DNA of 23,332 nucleotides from JAWPMV01 sp038527215. GTDB lineage: Bacteria; Bacteroidota; Bacteroidia; J057. How positions within the stretch are numbered: the first letter of the stretch is position 1; every line of letters starts with the position of its first letter. Position numbers and translations under genes: made by a program. Location of the stretch: contig JBCBGC010000135.1 in NCBI GenBank assembly GCA_038527215.1, positions 1 through 23,332 of the forward strand, in the 5' to 3' direction. This document shows positions 22,731 to 23,332 of this stretch, one piece after another. Below the pieces are notes generated by a model, which saw only the letters and a program-made list of their open reading frames with translations, ran no database searches and was not told the origin of the DNA.

Positions 22731-22745
22731 TTAGCTGCTAGCTAA
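22731..22745. promoter_or_regulatory. Perfect 15-bp palindrome upstream of the acyltransferase operon
   Basis: TTAGCTGCTAGCTAA is a 6-3-6 perfect inverted repeat, and a further TTAGC at 22720-22724 extends the pattern. It lies 24 bases upstream of the acyltransferase ATG, where an operator would block the start of transcription. No exact TAnnTTTG box is seen on the minus strand nearby. Confidence 0.4.
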
Positions 22746-22985
22746 GACAGGCAATTGGAATAGGATTGGTCGAAAGTTCTCGGGGGTGTCATAGGTGCCT
22801 CAAGGCACCGTGTGACTTAGGGAACATGCACATAACATGGTTGGAGAGTCATGGGTTGGAAAAGCATACTAAAAGTAGGACTTGCCCATCAGGAAATATT
22901 TAGTGATCTGCTCATTTTGTTTAGCAATCACAAAAGAGACCATACCTAAAAAAATCGCGCTCATTCGATACCACCACTAAAAAAC
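22746..22985. other. Gene-free stretch with one hairpin
   Basis: No plausible reading frame was found. GGTGCCT (22794-22800) and AGGCACC (22803-22809) form a tight inverted repeat without a T-run. The remainder is AT-rich and shows nothing I can name. Confidence 0.5.
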
Positions 22986-23260
22986 ATGAGTCATCCTGAA
23001 TTTTGAGATGACTCATTTCTTTAAAAATTTTTTGAGAGGGATAGGAAATGGCCGTTTTTCTTCGTGAAGGTGAATGTTTATTTCTTCATTTCAGACCAAC
23101 ACAATACCCACACACCACCTGTCACCCCGGAAATACCGCGACGATCAGGAGCGGGATTATCCGGGGTCTCCATGTTTCGGATAGGTCATGCTTCGCCAAG
23201 ATCGCGGAGACCCCGGATATGCTCCCTCCCTGTGGTCGGGACCATTCCGGGGTGACATAT
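22986..23260. repeat. Palindromic intergenic repeat (right end)
   Basis: ATGAGTCATC (22986-22995) is inverted at 23007-23016 (GATGACTCAT). Further on is a nested palindrome: GTCACCCCGGAA (23121-23132) with TTCCGGGGTGAC (23245-23256), and inside it ATCCGGGGTCTCC (23159-23171) with GGAGACCCCGGAT (23206-23218). The same GGAGACCCCGGATA and TTCCGGGGTGACATAT blocks occur at 167-224. The short frames that cross this region follow the repeat and do not look like genes. Confidence 0.75.
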
Positions 23261-23332
23261 TTGCTTGAGGGGAAAGACTTATGATAGGGCATACAGGACC
23301 CGGCTTTTTCATCCATTTCAGACTAGACCAAG

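Noticed and set aside
23048..23316. Short frames on both strands at the right end
   Set aside because: They follow the palindromic repeat, which stays open in several frames because of its base composition.

Overview
The window looks like chromosomal DNA of a Bacteroidota bacterium, probably a free-living lineage of the Saprospiria or Cytophagia kind. The reasons are the regulators and promoters: a hybrid sensor with a C-terminal AraC domain, a NarL-type kinase/regulator pair, TAnnTTTG promoter boxes, few clear Shine-Dalgarno sequences, and many exported proteins and lipoproteins of families common in that phylum. No rRNA, tRNA, IS, phage or CRISPR sequence was seen. Both ends (about 1-300 and 22980-23260) hold the same family of palindromic intergenic repeats.

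Left part, 411-8329. An outer-membrane barrel-like protein (+) is followed by minus-strand genes: a membrane-anchored M23 peptidase with SH3-like tail, a DUF3179 lipoprotein, an anchored DUF192 protein, a large secreted BNR/VPS10-type propeller protein, and a small MerC-domain membrane protein. Good terminators separate several of these.

Metal-type locus, 7910-11352. The MerC gene is divergent from a plus-strand operon: a LolD/MacB-type ATPase, an FtsX-type permease with a His/Asp/Glu-rich external loop, and two tandem DUF3299-like proteins with a CFFCGG motif. This layout resembles the Zur-regulated zinc loci of Pseudomonas (PA4063-PA4066) and Vibrio (zrg). A perfect 15-bp palindrome sits on the -33 box of the MerC promoter, and a mirror-image promoter with equal spacing faces the ABC operon.

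Sensor operon and cytolysin, 11367-17035. A minus-strand operon (unknown protein with a PCPAIC tail, 7-TM protein, minimal histidine kinase, NarL-type regulator) is divergent from a 774-aa lipoprotein. That protein joins a cholesterol-dependent-cytolysin-like pore-forming region to seven FG-GAP repeats, predicted to fold as a seven-bladed propeller, where the usual membrane-binding domain 4 would be. It is the most striking gene here.

Right part, 17042-22745. A hybrid TPR/kinase/receiver/AraC regulator has two direct repeats 21 bp apart just beyond its 3' end, next to a TATGTTTG box that points into a possible small secreted-peptide gene. Then comes a compact minus-strand operon: a FeeM/LuxI-superfamily acyltransferase, an overlapping SAM methyltransferase and an Asp/Glu racemase. 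It is a candidate small-molecule (acyl-amino-acid) pathway and has its own 15-bp palindrome upstream.
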